Virus record (IMG/VR): IMGVR_UViG_3300034063_000843
Coordinates: 1 to 44,873 of that record
Reading direction: 5' to 3' (one strand)
DNA: 44,873 nt
Source: a virus
Shown: piece by piece, positions 14,243 through 21,553 of the stretch
Layout: each line of letters opens with the position of its first letter
How positions within the stretch are numbered: the first letter of the stretch is position 1
Program-made: the position numbers and the translations under genes
Notes under the pieces: model-generated
The model's input: the letters and a program-made list of their open reading frames with translations, nothing else
What the model was told of the DNA's origin: nothing
The model's database searches: none

Positions 14243-15733
14243 TCAAGGAGTAGTAGGTTGATTAGATCTCTTCGATAATACGTTATTTACTGTTTTTTGA
14301 ATACTTTGTAAATCTCGTAATCTTAAAATTTTAATTGCTTGATTAATTTGAGCCACAGTAAGTTTTGTAGATGGCTGACTTGATGTTTGAGATACCGGTG
14401 AAGATTGAGTTGATGCAATATTCATAGATTGAAAAGTTGACGAAATAATAGAATCGTCAACTCCGGCATTTTTTAAAATATCAGCAATAGCATTGCTGTC
14501 TGTCGGACTTCCTGCCGCCTTCCATGCTTTCATTAACTTATCGGCGGTAATTTTAGTAGTTAAATTTGAACCAAATTGTTTAATTGTATCTGCAATACCT
14601 TCTTGAACTAGATATTTTCTATCTACAGTATAGAATATTTTTTTAATTTGTTGAAAAGATAAACTTTCCGGCGTTGATTGCTGCGTTGGTTTTTGATTTC
14701 CAACCGCACCTGTAACAGCGCCTTGTGCAGCCACTGCCAAAGCGTCAGACGCAGCCATTACACTTTTAGCACCATCTACAATTGCTTGTCTTGCATTTTC
14801 ATCTTGTGCTAATTGAGCAGCATAACCAGGATCGGCTAATTTGGCTGCTGCATCTTTTGCCTGCTGAAACAATGCTTCTGCTTGACTATATTGACCGTTC
14901 CTCCAAGCCTCTGCTGCTTGATTCCATGCACCACGTATAGGTTCTAAATCTTCAGGTTTGCCTATTACATCTCGTAAATTTTGAAATGTAGAAGGTCCCG
15001 TACCACTAACCATAAAGGAAAGATTAAGTCTACGTGCCCCAGGAAATAAGTTATCAGCAACCATTTTTAACCCACTGCCTAAGAAATCTCCAATTTTATC
15101 AATACTCCAACCGGCTAAAGCACCAACTGCGGCTGCTTTAGCACCCTTGCCAATTGCAGTCGAAAGTTTTTCACCTTTCATTAATTCAGTAGTGCCTCTC
15201 AGTATTTGACCTGCGATAGCACCACCTAAAGGTCCTCCTGCTAATGATGCCACAGCAGTTAATACACCAATAATTACTGCGGTTTTTCCAGGATTTGCTT
15301 TAGCCCATTCTCCTGCTTGAGTTAAGTTTTGAGTTAAATTTGGAAACTTAGAACTAATCTTTGCTTTTAGTTCTTCAAATTTTTGATCAAACGCCTGTAC
15401 AGGTTTAGTGTTTTGCGCCCACTGCCCTGCTTTGTTAATAATATCGTTAACTTTTTGAACTGCTTGGACAGGCAATTTTGCAACATCTACGGCTTTTCCC
15501 AATCCAGTTCTGTTAGATCCACTAGCAGTTGCTGATTGCTCTACATTTTTAAATAATTGAGATATTTGATCTGTAGTTAATGTTGCTTCAATTAAAGGTA
15601 AAAACTCTCTATGTATTCTTTTAATTATTGTATTTTGTTCTTCAGTCAAACCTCGGCATATATTCTCTAAGAGAATTCGGCTTTCGTTTAATTTTTCTTC
15701 TACAATTAATCTTTGAGAAAAAGTTAAAGGCAT
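14243..15733 (-). CDS. Glycine-zipper virion structural protein
   Basis: This 496-residue protein is counted from ATG at 15733; a GTG four codons upstream is in frame but gives no better ribosome site. A helical N-terminus ('SQRLIVEEKLNESRILLENI') is followed by a long amphipathic region. Residues about 145-205 are a hydrophobic Gly/Ala-rich segment ('VIIGVLTAVASLAGGPLGGA' then 'IAGQILRG') that looks able to insert in a membrane. A region 'EAWRNGQYSQAEALFQQAKD' resembles a TPR-like helix pair. The last 39 residues repeat the 'QINQAI..LR.RDLQS' module of the next gene. A TATAAATA late box lies 22 bases upstream. It is likely a late internal or ejected virion protein; no enzymatic motif was seen. 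Confidence 0.6.
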   Translation of the reverse strand: MPLTFSQRLIVEEKLNESRILLENICRGLTEEQNTIIKRIHREFLPLIEATLTTDQISQLFKNVEQSATASGSNRTGLGKAVDVAKLPVQAVQKVNDIINKAGQWAQNTKPVQAFDQKFEELKAKISSKFPNLTQNLTQAGEWAKANPGKTAVIIGVLTAVASLAGGPLGGAIAGQILRGTTELMKGEKLSTAIGKGAKAAAVGALAGWSIDKIGDFLGSGLKMVADNLFPGARRLNLSFMVSGTGPSTFQNLRDVIGKPEDLEPIRGAWNQAAEAWRNGQYSQAEALFQQAKDAAAKLADPGYAAQLAQDENARQAIVDGAKSVMAASDALAVAAQGAVTGAVGNQKPTQQSTPESLSFQQIKKIFYTVDRKYLVQEGIADTIKQFGSNLTTKITADKLMKAWKAAGSPTDSNAIADILKNAGVDDSIISSTFQSMNIASTQSSPVSQTSSQPSTKLTVAQINQAIKILRLRDLQSIQKTVNNVLSKRSNQPTTP

Positions 15734-15755
15734 AATTTTATCCACTCTATATCAC

Positions 15756-15763
15756 TATTTATA
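15756..15763 (-). promoter_or_regulatory. Perfect T4-type late promoter TATAAATA
   Basis: TATAAATA on the minus strand exactly matches the T4 late consensus and lies 22 bases before the ATG at 15733. It follows immediately after a 6-bp hairpin (15765-15770 with 15774-15779) that closes the structured region. It should drive the 496- and 236-residue protein genes. Confidence 0.75.
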
Positions 15764-16204
15764 AACGAACTGCGTTCGTATGCTTCTTCGTCTAAGGACT
15801 CGAAGCATATTTAGATAGTTAAGAGAGATATATCATCTAGATTAAGTGGTCACTCTTTGCCCGAGCAGGGCAAAAAAATAACTGAACATCATCTGAGTTG
15901 CACAGTCACATAGCATTACTGCATTACAGTGGCGGTCGACCGGTACCACGAGCAGCGTCTTTATTCGACGGCAGGAGCATCTAGGCATGCTATCACCTAT
16001 ATGTCCGTTAGGGAATTACCCTTCTTTTTGCCTATTCAATCCTCTTCAAACAACCAAATCGCAGGGCTTAGTAGCGATCCTCATCCTTTCGGGTAGTGGT
16101 TGAGTACTCACAGCGGCGAGAGTTTTCCGTTCCCTGCGATCCGAGATCCAGGTATTGGGCATAAGAAATTAGCCTACGCTGAGCCTTTACCGCTTAAAAG
16201 TGCC
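15764..16204 (-). ncRNA. Candidate large structured RNA, family not recognised
   Basis: This roughly 440-base stretch has stops in the frames examined, no ribosome site and clearly higher GC than the genes on both sides. Helices visible: 16058-16066 with 16132-16140 (ATCGCAGGG, 9 bp, enclosing a sub-domain); CC-GAAA-GG tetraloop hairpin at 16085-16092; 15929-15935 with 15940-15949 (GTGG/CCAC plus CGG/CCG around TCGA); 15856-15862 with 15868-15874 (TTTGCCC, 7 bp); 15801-15807 with 15781-15790 (bulged); and 15765-15770 with 15774-15779. Palindromes lie at 16101-16110 and 15835-15842. The strand is chosen because both flanking genes read leftward and the GNRA loop forms on that strand. I found no tmRNA, RNase P, SRP, group I intron or tRNA signature. 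It could instead be a long structured leader or a processed 3' end of the gp46 operon. Confidence 0.5.
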
Positions 16205-16630
16205 TTAAGATTTTAATATGTGTGAGCCATGGACACGGACTTGTATATGCCCGTTATAATATTCGTTTGTTTCTAAAACTCGCCTTGAAAATTGTTCTCT
16301 TGCCTCAATGTAACTGCATTCTGCTTTAGATTTACAAAAATAAAGTATTTCTCTTATAAAATTTTCTGTGCCTAGTTGTACTACATCTTTATTCAATTGT
16401 TCGTTTGAGCCATAATAATCTTGCCAGTCGCTGTCTATTTTGCTTCGAATTTTCTTTTTCTTTTTTGTGCCGTTCTTTAACTTTACAGTCTTGTAGGTCG
16501 TTTTACTAAATTTTGCCAATTTTTTGCCAATGTATTTTCTATTTGTTATTTTGTTAGTAATGATATAAACAAAGCCTACACAATCTTCGGGTAATTCTGT
16601 TATGGTATTATTTTGATATAGCCAAGTCAT
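16205..16630 (-). CDS. GIY-YIG family endonuclease-like protein
   Basis: In this 141-residue protein, 'GFVYIITNKITNRKYIGKK' (residues 19-37) is a GIY-YIG core of the Y-I-I/Y-I-G variant found in small phage nucleases. It is followed by 'SDWQDYYGSNEQLNKDVVQL', 'FIREILYFCKSKAECSYIEA' and 'YYNGHIQVRVHG'. The Arg after the second strand, the Glu in 'YIEAREQF' and the closing Asn are candidate catalytic residues. No DNA-binding module typical of homing endonucleases is appended, so it may be a stand-alone repair or structure-specific nuclease. It overlaps the upstream small gene by 23 bases and directly precedes the structured RNA candidate. Confidence 0.75.
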   Translation of the reverse strand: MTWLYQNNTITELPEDCVGFVYIITNKITNRKYIGKKLAKFSKTTYKTVKLKNGTKKKKKIRSKIDSDWQDYYGSNEQLNKDVVQLGTENFIREILYFCKSKAECSYIEAREQFSRRVLETNEYYNGHIQVRVHGSHILKS

Positions 16631-16898
16631 GTTTTTTCGTCTTTTTCGTTGCTTTTTCTTCTCTAAGACGAATTTTTTCTAATCTTTTGTTTGCCATAAA
16701 TTCTTGTGATACTTTTTGACCTTGTCTTTTCATTTCATTAGCAATTTTTGCAATAGATCTTAAACTCCTTCTAGAAACCATAGCAGGATCTCTACCTTTG
16801 GTTCTTATAAAGAGTTGGTGAGAATTGTGTAAAGTAGCAAACTCTGAAATTAGTTGAGAGTATAAATTTTTATATTTTTCTAATTCAATGTTCGACAT
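16608..16898 (-). CDS. Small basic conserved protein between gp46 and the GIY-YIG gene
   Basis: This 96-residue protein is counted from ATG at 16898 ('MSNIELEKYKNLYSQLISEF'). An earlier in-frame ATG at 16910 gives four more residues and lies deeper inside gp46. It is highly basic and helical, with 'LFIRTKGRDPAMVSRRSLRS' and 'ANEMKRQGQKVSQEFMANKR'; the C-terminus is Lys-rich and suggests nucleic-acid binding. It overlaps the end of gp46 and is probably translationally coupled to it. I do not recognise a named family; a recombination or replication accessory role is inferred from the operon only. Confidence 0.6.
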   Translation of the reverse strand: MSNIELEKYKNLYSQLISEFATLHNSHQLFIRTKGRDPAMVSRRSLRSIAKIANEMKRQGQKVSQEFMANKRLEKIRLREEKATKKTKKHDLAISK

Positions 16899-18663
16899 AA
16901 TCAATATCATTTGAATAACTTGTAAATCCGTTTTCTTTTGTTACTTTTAATACGTTGTTAACTCGTCCAATCAATTCATCTTTATGAGATATTAAGTATA
17001 TATTCTTATTTCTATCCCTGGCCATTTTTTTCAATACCGCTAAACTGGCTTCAACGCCGGCAAAGTCCATTCCTGCATCAACCAATTCATCAATAAACAA
17101 CAAATTGATACTTTGGTACAGTCCTTCCCAAACATCTCTAAAAGCAAAACTCATTGAAAGGATCAGTCTATTTCGTTCTCCCCTGCTTAAATTATCAAAG
17201 TCTAATTCTTGACCTAATTGAGTAATTTCTACAGTTAAATCGTTTTGAAACACAACCTTGTGAGGAAGCCCTAACTTGTCAATGTAATAGGTTAATCTTT
17301 TGTTTAGGTAATTTAAATTTTGATCTATAATTTTCTTTCTGATAAAACTATCTTTATTAGTTAATAATTTTAATAAAAACTCTTGATGATCTTTTAATTT
17401 TGTTAGATCGTTAATGGCAGTCCAATCGACTGTTTGAATTGCAGTTTTCTTTAAATCATCTATTTGTTCTTGATAAGGATTTTTTTCGTCTGCTTTTTCT
17501 AACAAAGATTTTTCTAAATTATCGAGATTATTTTTGTGTCCCAGTGCTTCTGCTTCTGTTTCGTAAAATGTGTTAGGTTTAGGAAAAACATTTTTTTCGC
17601 TAATTTCTTCTGATATTTTTTCTAAATCATTTACTACCTTATCAAAGTAAGTTTGTGCATCGGCTAAATTATTCATAGCAGTTGCAGTCATTTCTTGGTG
17701 TTTATGATCGTGCAACTCTTGTTCACACGCCGGGCAAGTTTTACTAGATAGAGACTCTACTTCTCGAACATATTTGTCTCTAGTTTTTTGAGCCTGTATA
17801 ACTGCGCTTTCTAGGGTTGCTTTTTGTTTGTTAAGACCTCGAATTTTTGTATCAAGTTCTTCCCAAAGTTTTAAATTTTTATGATTTTCTAATTCTTGAA
17901 TAATATCTACTGATTCGAGATTAACAATGGCTCGACCTAAACTTTCCAATTCTTGTTGATGTTTAGTATCCCATAGATTACTTTTTAATTGCAAACTATC
18001 AATACTTTTTTGTATGTTTTCGTTTGATGTTTTAATAGTTTCAATTTTTAAATTTTCTGCTAAAATTTTATCTTTGGTATTTTTGATTTCAATTTTTAAA
18101 TTTTCTGCTTTTGTAGAAAGAATAGTAATTCCAAGAAGTTGTTCAATAATTTCTCGTTGATCTGCCGCTCTCATTGCAAGGAACGGTTCAGTGTATGTAT
18201 TAAGGGCAACAAGATGTTTAAACATTGAATGACTCATTTCGAGCATTTCTTCAATTGTTTTTTGAGTTTCTCTACTATCTCCTTGACTTTCGTCTTCATC
18301 TTTGGCTTTTAATTCTTTGTTATTAACAAACAATTTTAAAATGTTAGATTTTCTGCCACGCTCAATTCGATAGTGTGCGTTGTTTTTTTCAAAGTCAACA
18401 GTAACTAACATGTTTTTACCGTTGATTTTATTAATAAGATTTTCTTTTTTAATATTAGTTAATGCTTGGCCGTACAATGCGTAACTTAATGCATTAATAA
18501 TTGTAGTTTTACCGGTACCGTTTCTTGAACCAGTATCGTCTCCGCCAAGGTCTAAGTTTGATCCAAGCACAAGAGTTAAATGATCTTTATTAAAATTTAC
18601 TGCCTGAGTTTGATTACCCACGCTCATGAAATTTTTAACAGTAATAGTTTTTAGTTTAAACAT
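16885..18663 (-). CDS. gp46: Recombination endonuclease subunit gp46 (Rad50/SbcC-like)
   Basis: This 592-residue SMC-type ATPase has the following motifs: Walker A 'GSRNGTGKTT' (residues 45-54); Q-loop region around 'LNTYTEPFLAM'; coiled coils about 185-305 and 325-450 flanking a zinc hook Cys-Pro-Ala-Cys (310-313); ABC signature 'LSRGERNRL' (492-500); Walker B 'LLFIDELVD' (521-529); and H-loop 'ISHKDE'. With gp47 it resects DNA ends for recombination-dependent replication. Length is near T4 gp46 (560). Its start overlaps the glycosyltransferase stop by 8 bases, which suggests translational coupling. Confidence 0.96.
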   Translation of the reverse strand: MFKLKTITVKNFMSVGNQTQAVNFNKDHLTLVLGSNLDLGGDDTGSRNGTGKTTIINALSYALYGQALTNIKKENLINKINGKNMLVTVDFEKNNAHYRIERGRKSNILKLFVNNKELKAKDEDESQGDSRETQKTIEEMLEMSHSMFKHLVALNTYTEPFLAMRAADQREIIEQLLGITILSTKAENLKIEIKNTKDKILAENLKIETIKTSNENIQKSIDSLQLKSNLWDTKHQQELESLGRAIVNLESVDIIQELENHKNLKLWEELDTKIRGLNKQKATLESAVIQAQKTRDKYVREVESLSSKTCPACEQELHDHKHQEMTATAMNNLADAQTYFDKVVNDLEKISEEISEKNVFPKPNTFYETEAEALGHKNNLDNLEKSLLEKADEKNPYQEQIDDLKKTAIQTVDWTAINDLTKLKDHQEFLLKLLTNKDSFIRKKIIDQNLNYLNKRLTYYIDKLGLPHKVVFQNDLTVEITQLGQELDFDNLSRGERNRLILSMSFAFRDVWEGLYQSINLLFIDELVDAGMDFAGVEASLAVLKKMARDRNKNIYLISHKDELIGRVNNVLKVTKENGFTSYSNDIDYVEH

Positions 18664-19486
18664 TGATTGATTCTAAGTTTTTTCTTTCAAATTCACCAAA
18701 AATTTCAAGAACATCTTTGGGAATTTCTTTTTCAGGGTCAACCTTTACATAAGGATTGTTTCGATTGAACATATCTTCACCTTTTAAAATTTTTTCTTTG
18801 ATGTGTTCGGGTGTTTTAAATTTGTCTTGATTAAATTCTTGGTGAGCAAATGTTTCGATTTTATATTGAATAGTTTTTACATCACCCCAATAAGTTAGGT
18901 GCCATCCGCCTCTAGAAATTAAACCATAACCGTATTTTTCATTTCTTAGTTGTTGCGGGCTTAGTTCTTTAACAATTTTGTTAGTGCTGATTGTAGTACC
19001 TCTTATTGGGACAACCTGTTTTTGTCTAAAATTATATGCATAATGATCTTGCTCAACTGCTAATCTATCCCAACCTTTAGAAAAATATTCTTTGGCAATG
19101 TTAATACATTCTTTATGAGGAATTTCGTCAAGGTCACTAATCATAATAATATCGTGGTCATCGAATAAATTTAATGCTTTGCTAATATAGTTTCTTTGAG
19201 CATTTTCTTGTTGCCACGGCCCTGTGTCATAATCTCTTTCCCAGGAAGGTAATTTATTATAATTAAACTTTTCTCGATCTACAATAAAGGGAAAATAGAG
19301 AATTTTATCTAAAAATTCTCTATACCTAAATAAATTTTCTGCAAAGTGCAAAGGTTTTTCATGACCACTTTGTGTAATGTTCGATTCTACAAGAACAAAA
19401 AAGTCGACATGATCTTTTAGATATTGTAATCTTCCTTTTAATAATTCAAATTCATTAAAAAACATAAAACAGTCTACTATTTTCAT
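18656..19486 (-). CDS. Glycosyltransferase family 17-like protein
   Basis: This 276-residue protein has 'DCFMFFNEFELLKGRLQYLK', 'VDFFVLVESNITQSGHEKPL', 'DIIMISDLDEIPHKE' (Asp-x-Asp metal/nucleotide-sugar site) and 'ISRGGWHLTYWGD', the pattern of GT17 (beta-1,4-N-acetylglucosaminyltransferase-like) enzymes. No signal peptide or membrane segment, so it should act in the cytoplasm. Substrate is unknown: phage DNA, virion protein or host glycan are all possible. It sits between gp47 and gp46, overlapping both (ATGA with gp47, 8 bases with gp46), so it is made as part of the early recombination operon and not with virion or DNA-modification genes. Confidence 0.8.
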   Translation of the reverse strand: MKIVDCFMFFNEFELLKGRLQYLKDHVDFFVLVESNITQSGHEKPLHFAENLFRYREFLDKILYFPFIVDREKFNYNKLPSWERDYDTGPWQQENAQRNYISKALNLFDDHDIIMISDLDEIPHKECINIAKEYFSKGWDRLAVEQDHYAYNFRQKQVVPIRGTTISTNKIVKELSPQQLRNEKYGYGLISRGGWHLTYWGDVKTIQYKIETFAHQEFNQDKFKTPEHIKEKILKGEDMFNRNNPYVKVDPEKEIPKDVLEIFGEFERKNLESINV

Positions 19487-20496
19487 ATGCTGTTGTAAAT
19501 TTTTAATAAAACGTTTTTGTCAAAATCTTTGCTATCAATATTAACTAGTTGTTCTGAAACAATTTGATCAACACTTTCAAATTTTTGATCTGGGTTGTCA
19601 TCAATAGTCCCTTCAAGATTTATTTTATCTTGAATTAAACTTATTTCTCTAATATCGTGTTCTTTAGTGAAAGTTTCTTTAATAAAATTTGCTTCTTCAA
19701 AACTAATATCGATATCTAAATTTACTTTTAAGTACATTTTAGATTTTAAAATTTCATCCTTCTTATCAATTAAATCTGAAAGTTTAACATGTCTAAATTT
19801 GGGACAATCGAGCCAGTTTATATATTGTGGCTCACCTCCCCATTCTAGTATCATCATACCGCGCTCGTCGTCCCAAGAGTCTGCAAAATTATGAGGAAAT
19901 GCATTACCAATATAATGCACTTTTCCTCTACTTTGTCTTTTATGAAAATGACCACTAAAAACGTAGTCTTGATTTTTAAAATGTTCTGCTTGTAATTCAC
20001 CGGTGTCTGGCATTTGAACCATGGCGTTCATGTAAAACAACGGTAGTTCAAAATGACCGAACATATATCGACTTTTAATTTTACTGATATCTTTCCATTC
20101 GTCGCCTACCAACCACGGTACTAAAGTCACATCACCTATGGTGCATACATTTTCGACTACAGTGACGCCTGGAATATGTCTTCCAAAGGCAGAACTGTGG
20201 ACATCTCTTTTGTCTTTGTAAAATAAGTCGTGATTGCCCGGAAACCAAAAAAATTGTTCAAAAGAAGATCCGAGTTTTTCTAATAACTTAATACTTGTAT
20301 CTAGTGTTACAAGATTTAAACTATTTCGATTATGACTCCAATCCCCTAAAAATATTCCAGTCTCACAATTATTTTTTTTGGCTTCTAAAATAAACCAATC
20401 GATAAACTCTTCGCAATCTTTAAGATGTATCGGTGAATTACTTTTTAATCCAACATGAAGATCTGTAAAACAGGCTACCTTTTTAAAAAGGTTCAT
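19483..20496 (-). CDS. gp47: Recombination endonuclease subunit gp47 (Mre11/SbcD-like)
   Basis: This 337-residue protein (T4: 339) is a calcineurin-like phosphoesterase. Metal-binding motifs in order: 'TDLHVG' (Asp12, His14), 'LGDWSHNR' (Asp52, His55), 'PGNHD' (Asn88, His89), 'FGHFE' (His149) and 'SGHFHKRQ' (His184, His186). It partners gp46 as the nuclease subunit. An AGGAG ribosome site precedes the ATG. The gene is first in its operon, behind a sigma70-type promoter whose -35 overlaps the end of gp55. Confidence 0.96.
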   Translation of the reverse strand: MNLFKKVACFTDLHVGLKSNSPIHLKDCEEFIDWFILEAKKNNCETGIFLGDWSHNRNSLNLVTLDTSIKLLEKLGSSFEQFFWFPGNHDLFYKDKRDVHSSAFGRHIPGVTVVENVCTIGDVTLVPWLVGDEWKDISKIKSRYMFGHFELPLFYMNAMVQMPDTGELQAEHFKNQDYVFSGHFHKRQSRGKVHYIGNAFPHNFADSWDDERGMMILEWGGEPQYINWLDCPKFRHVKLSDLIDKKDEILKSKMYLKVNLDIDISFEEANFIKETFTKEHDIREISLIQDKINLEGTIDDNPDQKFESVDQIVSEQLVNIDSKDFDKNVLLKIYNSI

Positions 20497-20516
20497 ATAA
20501 TTTTTCTCCTAGTATT

Positions 20517-20545
20517 ATTTTAAATATATTAAGAGTAAAAGTCAA
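20517..20545 (-). promoter_or_regulatory. Sigma70-type promoter for the gp47-GT17-gp46 operon
   Basis: On the minus strand, TTGACT (20545-20540) and TAAAAT (20522-20517) are 17 bases apart. The -35 overlaps the last codons of gp55. The gp47 ATG lies 20 bases past the -10, with AGGAG between. This fits early or middle expression by host RNA polymerase. Confidence 0.65.
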
Positions 20546-21447
20546 GCCCCAGGTTCTTCTTCATCTTCTAACGATTTGGTTTTAGGTGCTCTAAAATTTT
20601 TATAAATTTCGGCCTGTCTTGCAGTTTCTTCTGCGTATTCGTGTTGATATTGTCGAGTAATACTTGGAGTTAATCCGGCTTCTTCCAACATGTCGTCTCG
20701 AATGTTTTGATTTTTCTTTTCAATGTTTAACACTCTAGTAAAACTATTAGTTACTGCCGCAGTATAATATGCAAAAGGATTTTCTGATTTGCTTTCGTCA
20801 AATTGCAACCCAATTTGACTTAGTTGTAGTATGGCTTGTCCCTTCATTTCGTCTACGTAAGTATAACCACGCCAGTTTGATCTCTGTGCATATCGTTCAC
20901 TTAATTTTAAGAACATCTTTCCCAATTCTTCAGTAATTCTTCCATGATCCTTTGAAAATTTTCCTTTTTCTAAAGTGCCCTTCCAATGGCTTTTACCGAC
21001 ACACACTAATTCGTCGTTTTCATCAAATTTCCAATGTTGGAACGGGGGAAAATTAACTTTATCGTGACTATCTGCGGTAGTTTTTGTTGTTTTTTTTCTT
21101 CCCGGAGACAGGGGAATATGATCAAATGTCATTATTCTAAATATTAGATCTGTTTTTGGAATAGTTTTATAATTTGGGATACATTCCGAAAGTTTTGTTT
21201 TTTTATCTCCTTCGGTTTTTAATTTTAAAAATAATTCTAAACCTAATCTTTTTGCTCGATTTCTTTTTGCTTCTGCTATTGATCGAATATTAATTTTATC
21301 TATATTTGACAAGATTATATCATGTTGGCTGTATTCTTTTTTAGTAAAACTCGAAAAACTGCATTTGCTCTTATGGATTTCTGCTAATAAATCTTTATTA
21401 TTTAAATATTTTACTTTTCGTAAAGTCGGTAACACTGGGTCGGTCAT
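20542..21447 (-). CDS. gp55: Late transcription sigma factor gp55
   Basis: This 301-residue protein is counted from ATG at 21447, which has AAAGGA at good spacing; the longer in-frame start at 21492 would lie upstream of the predicted transcription start. The C-terminal half has the gp55 core: 'KSHWKG', 'YAQRSNWRGYTYVDEMKGQA', 'LQLSQIGLQFDESKSENPFA' and 'AVTNSFTRVLNIEKKNQNIR'. This sigma region 2-like fold recognises TATAAATA boxes with the sliding clamp as activator. T4 gp55 is 185 residues; the extra N-terminal part of about 120 residues is basic and carries a conserved-looking start ('LPTLRKVKYLNNKDLLAEIH'). Confidence 0.92.
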   Translation of the reverse strand: MTDPVLPTLRKVKYLNNKDLLAEIHKSKCSFSSFTKKEYSQHDIILSNIDKINIRSIAEAKRNRAKRLGLELFLKLKTEGDKKTKLSECIPNYKTIPKTDLIFRIMTFDHIPLSPGRKKTTKTTADSHDKVNFPPFQHWKFDENDELVCVGKSHWKGTLEKGKFSKDHGRITEELGKMFLKLSERYAQRSNWRGYTYVDEMKGQAILQLSQIGLQFDESKSENPFAYYTAAVTNSFTRVLNIEKKNQNIRDDMLEEAGLTPSITRQYQHEYAEETARQAEIYKNFRAPKTKSLEDEEEPGA

Positions 21448-21470
21448 TATTGTTTTTTCCTTTGTAGTTG

Positions 21471-21499
21471 ATTGTATTAATAAAAACTGCAAATGTCAA
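21471..21499 (-). promoter_or_regulatory. Near-consensus sigma70 promoter for gp55
   Basis: TTGACA (21499-21494) and TACAAT (21476-21471) on the minus strand are separated by exactly 17 bases. The predicted start near 21464 gives a short leader containing AAAGGA before the ATG at 21447. This is the best host-type promoter seen in the window. Confidence 0.8.
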
Positions 21500-21526
21500 C
21501 CATTAAACGGGTGGTTTATTTATTGG

Positions 21527-21534
21527 TTAAATAC
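21527..21534 (+). promoter_or_regulatory. Possible late promoter for the baseplate operon
   Basis: TTAAATAC on the plus strand lies 19 bases before the ATG at 21554, a spacing like the other late boxes here (18-22). It fits TATAAATA at six of eight positions. The 106-base gap thus holds a late promoter facing right and an early one facing left. Confidence 0.4.
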
Positions 21535-21553
21535 AATGATAAGGAAAAAAGAA

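Noticed and set aside
15856-15879. Rho-independent terminator at the TTTGCCC hairpin
   Set aside because: The T run lies before the hairpin on the minus strand and becomes an A run after it on the plus strand, so it is in the wrong place for either direction.
16058-16140. Group I intron core
   Set aside because: The GCAGGGAAC...CCCTGC pairing recalls P4-P6, and a nuclease gene is near, but no P7 guanosine site or split exon could be found; the flanking genes are intact.
15781-16204. tmRNA, permuted tmRNA or cobalamin riboswitch in the structured block
   Set aside because: A 'TTCGAGTCC' and an 'ACCGCCACTGT' word recall a T-loop and a B12 box, but the expected paired T-stem, acceptor ends, tag frame and other riboswitch boxes are missing.
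21448-21492. Upstream start for gp55 adding 15 residues
   Set aside because: It would lie upstream of the transcription start predicted from the TTGACA/TACAAT promoter; the ATG at 21447 has AAAGGA at correct distance.
21365-21553. Upstream extension of the gp48-like protein
   Set aside because: The added 63 residues overlap gp55 and its promoter, are Cys/aromatic-rich unlike the rest, and lack the AAGGA site seen before ATG 21554.
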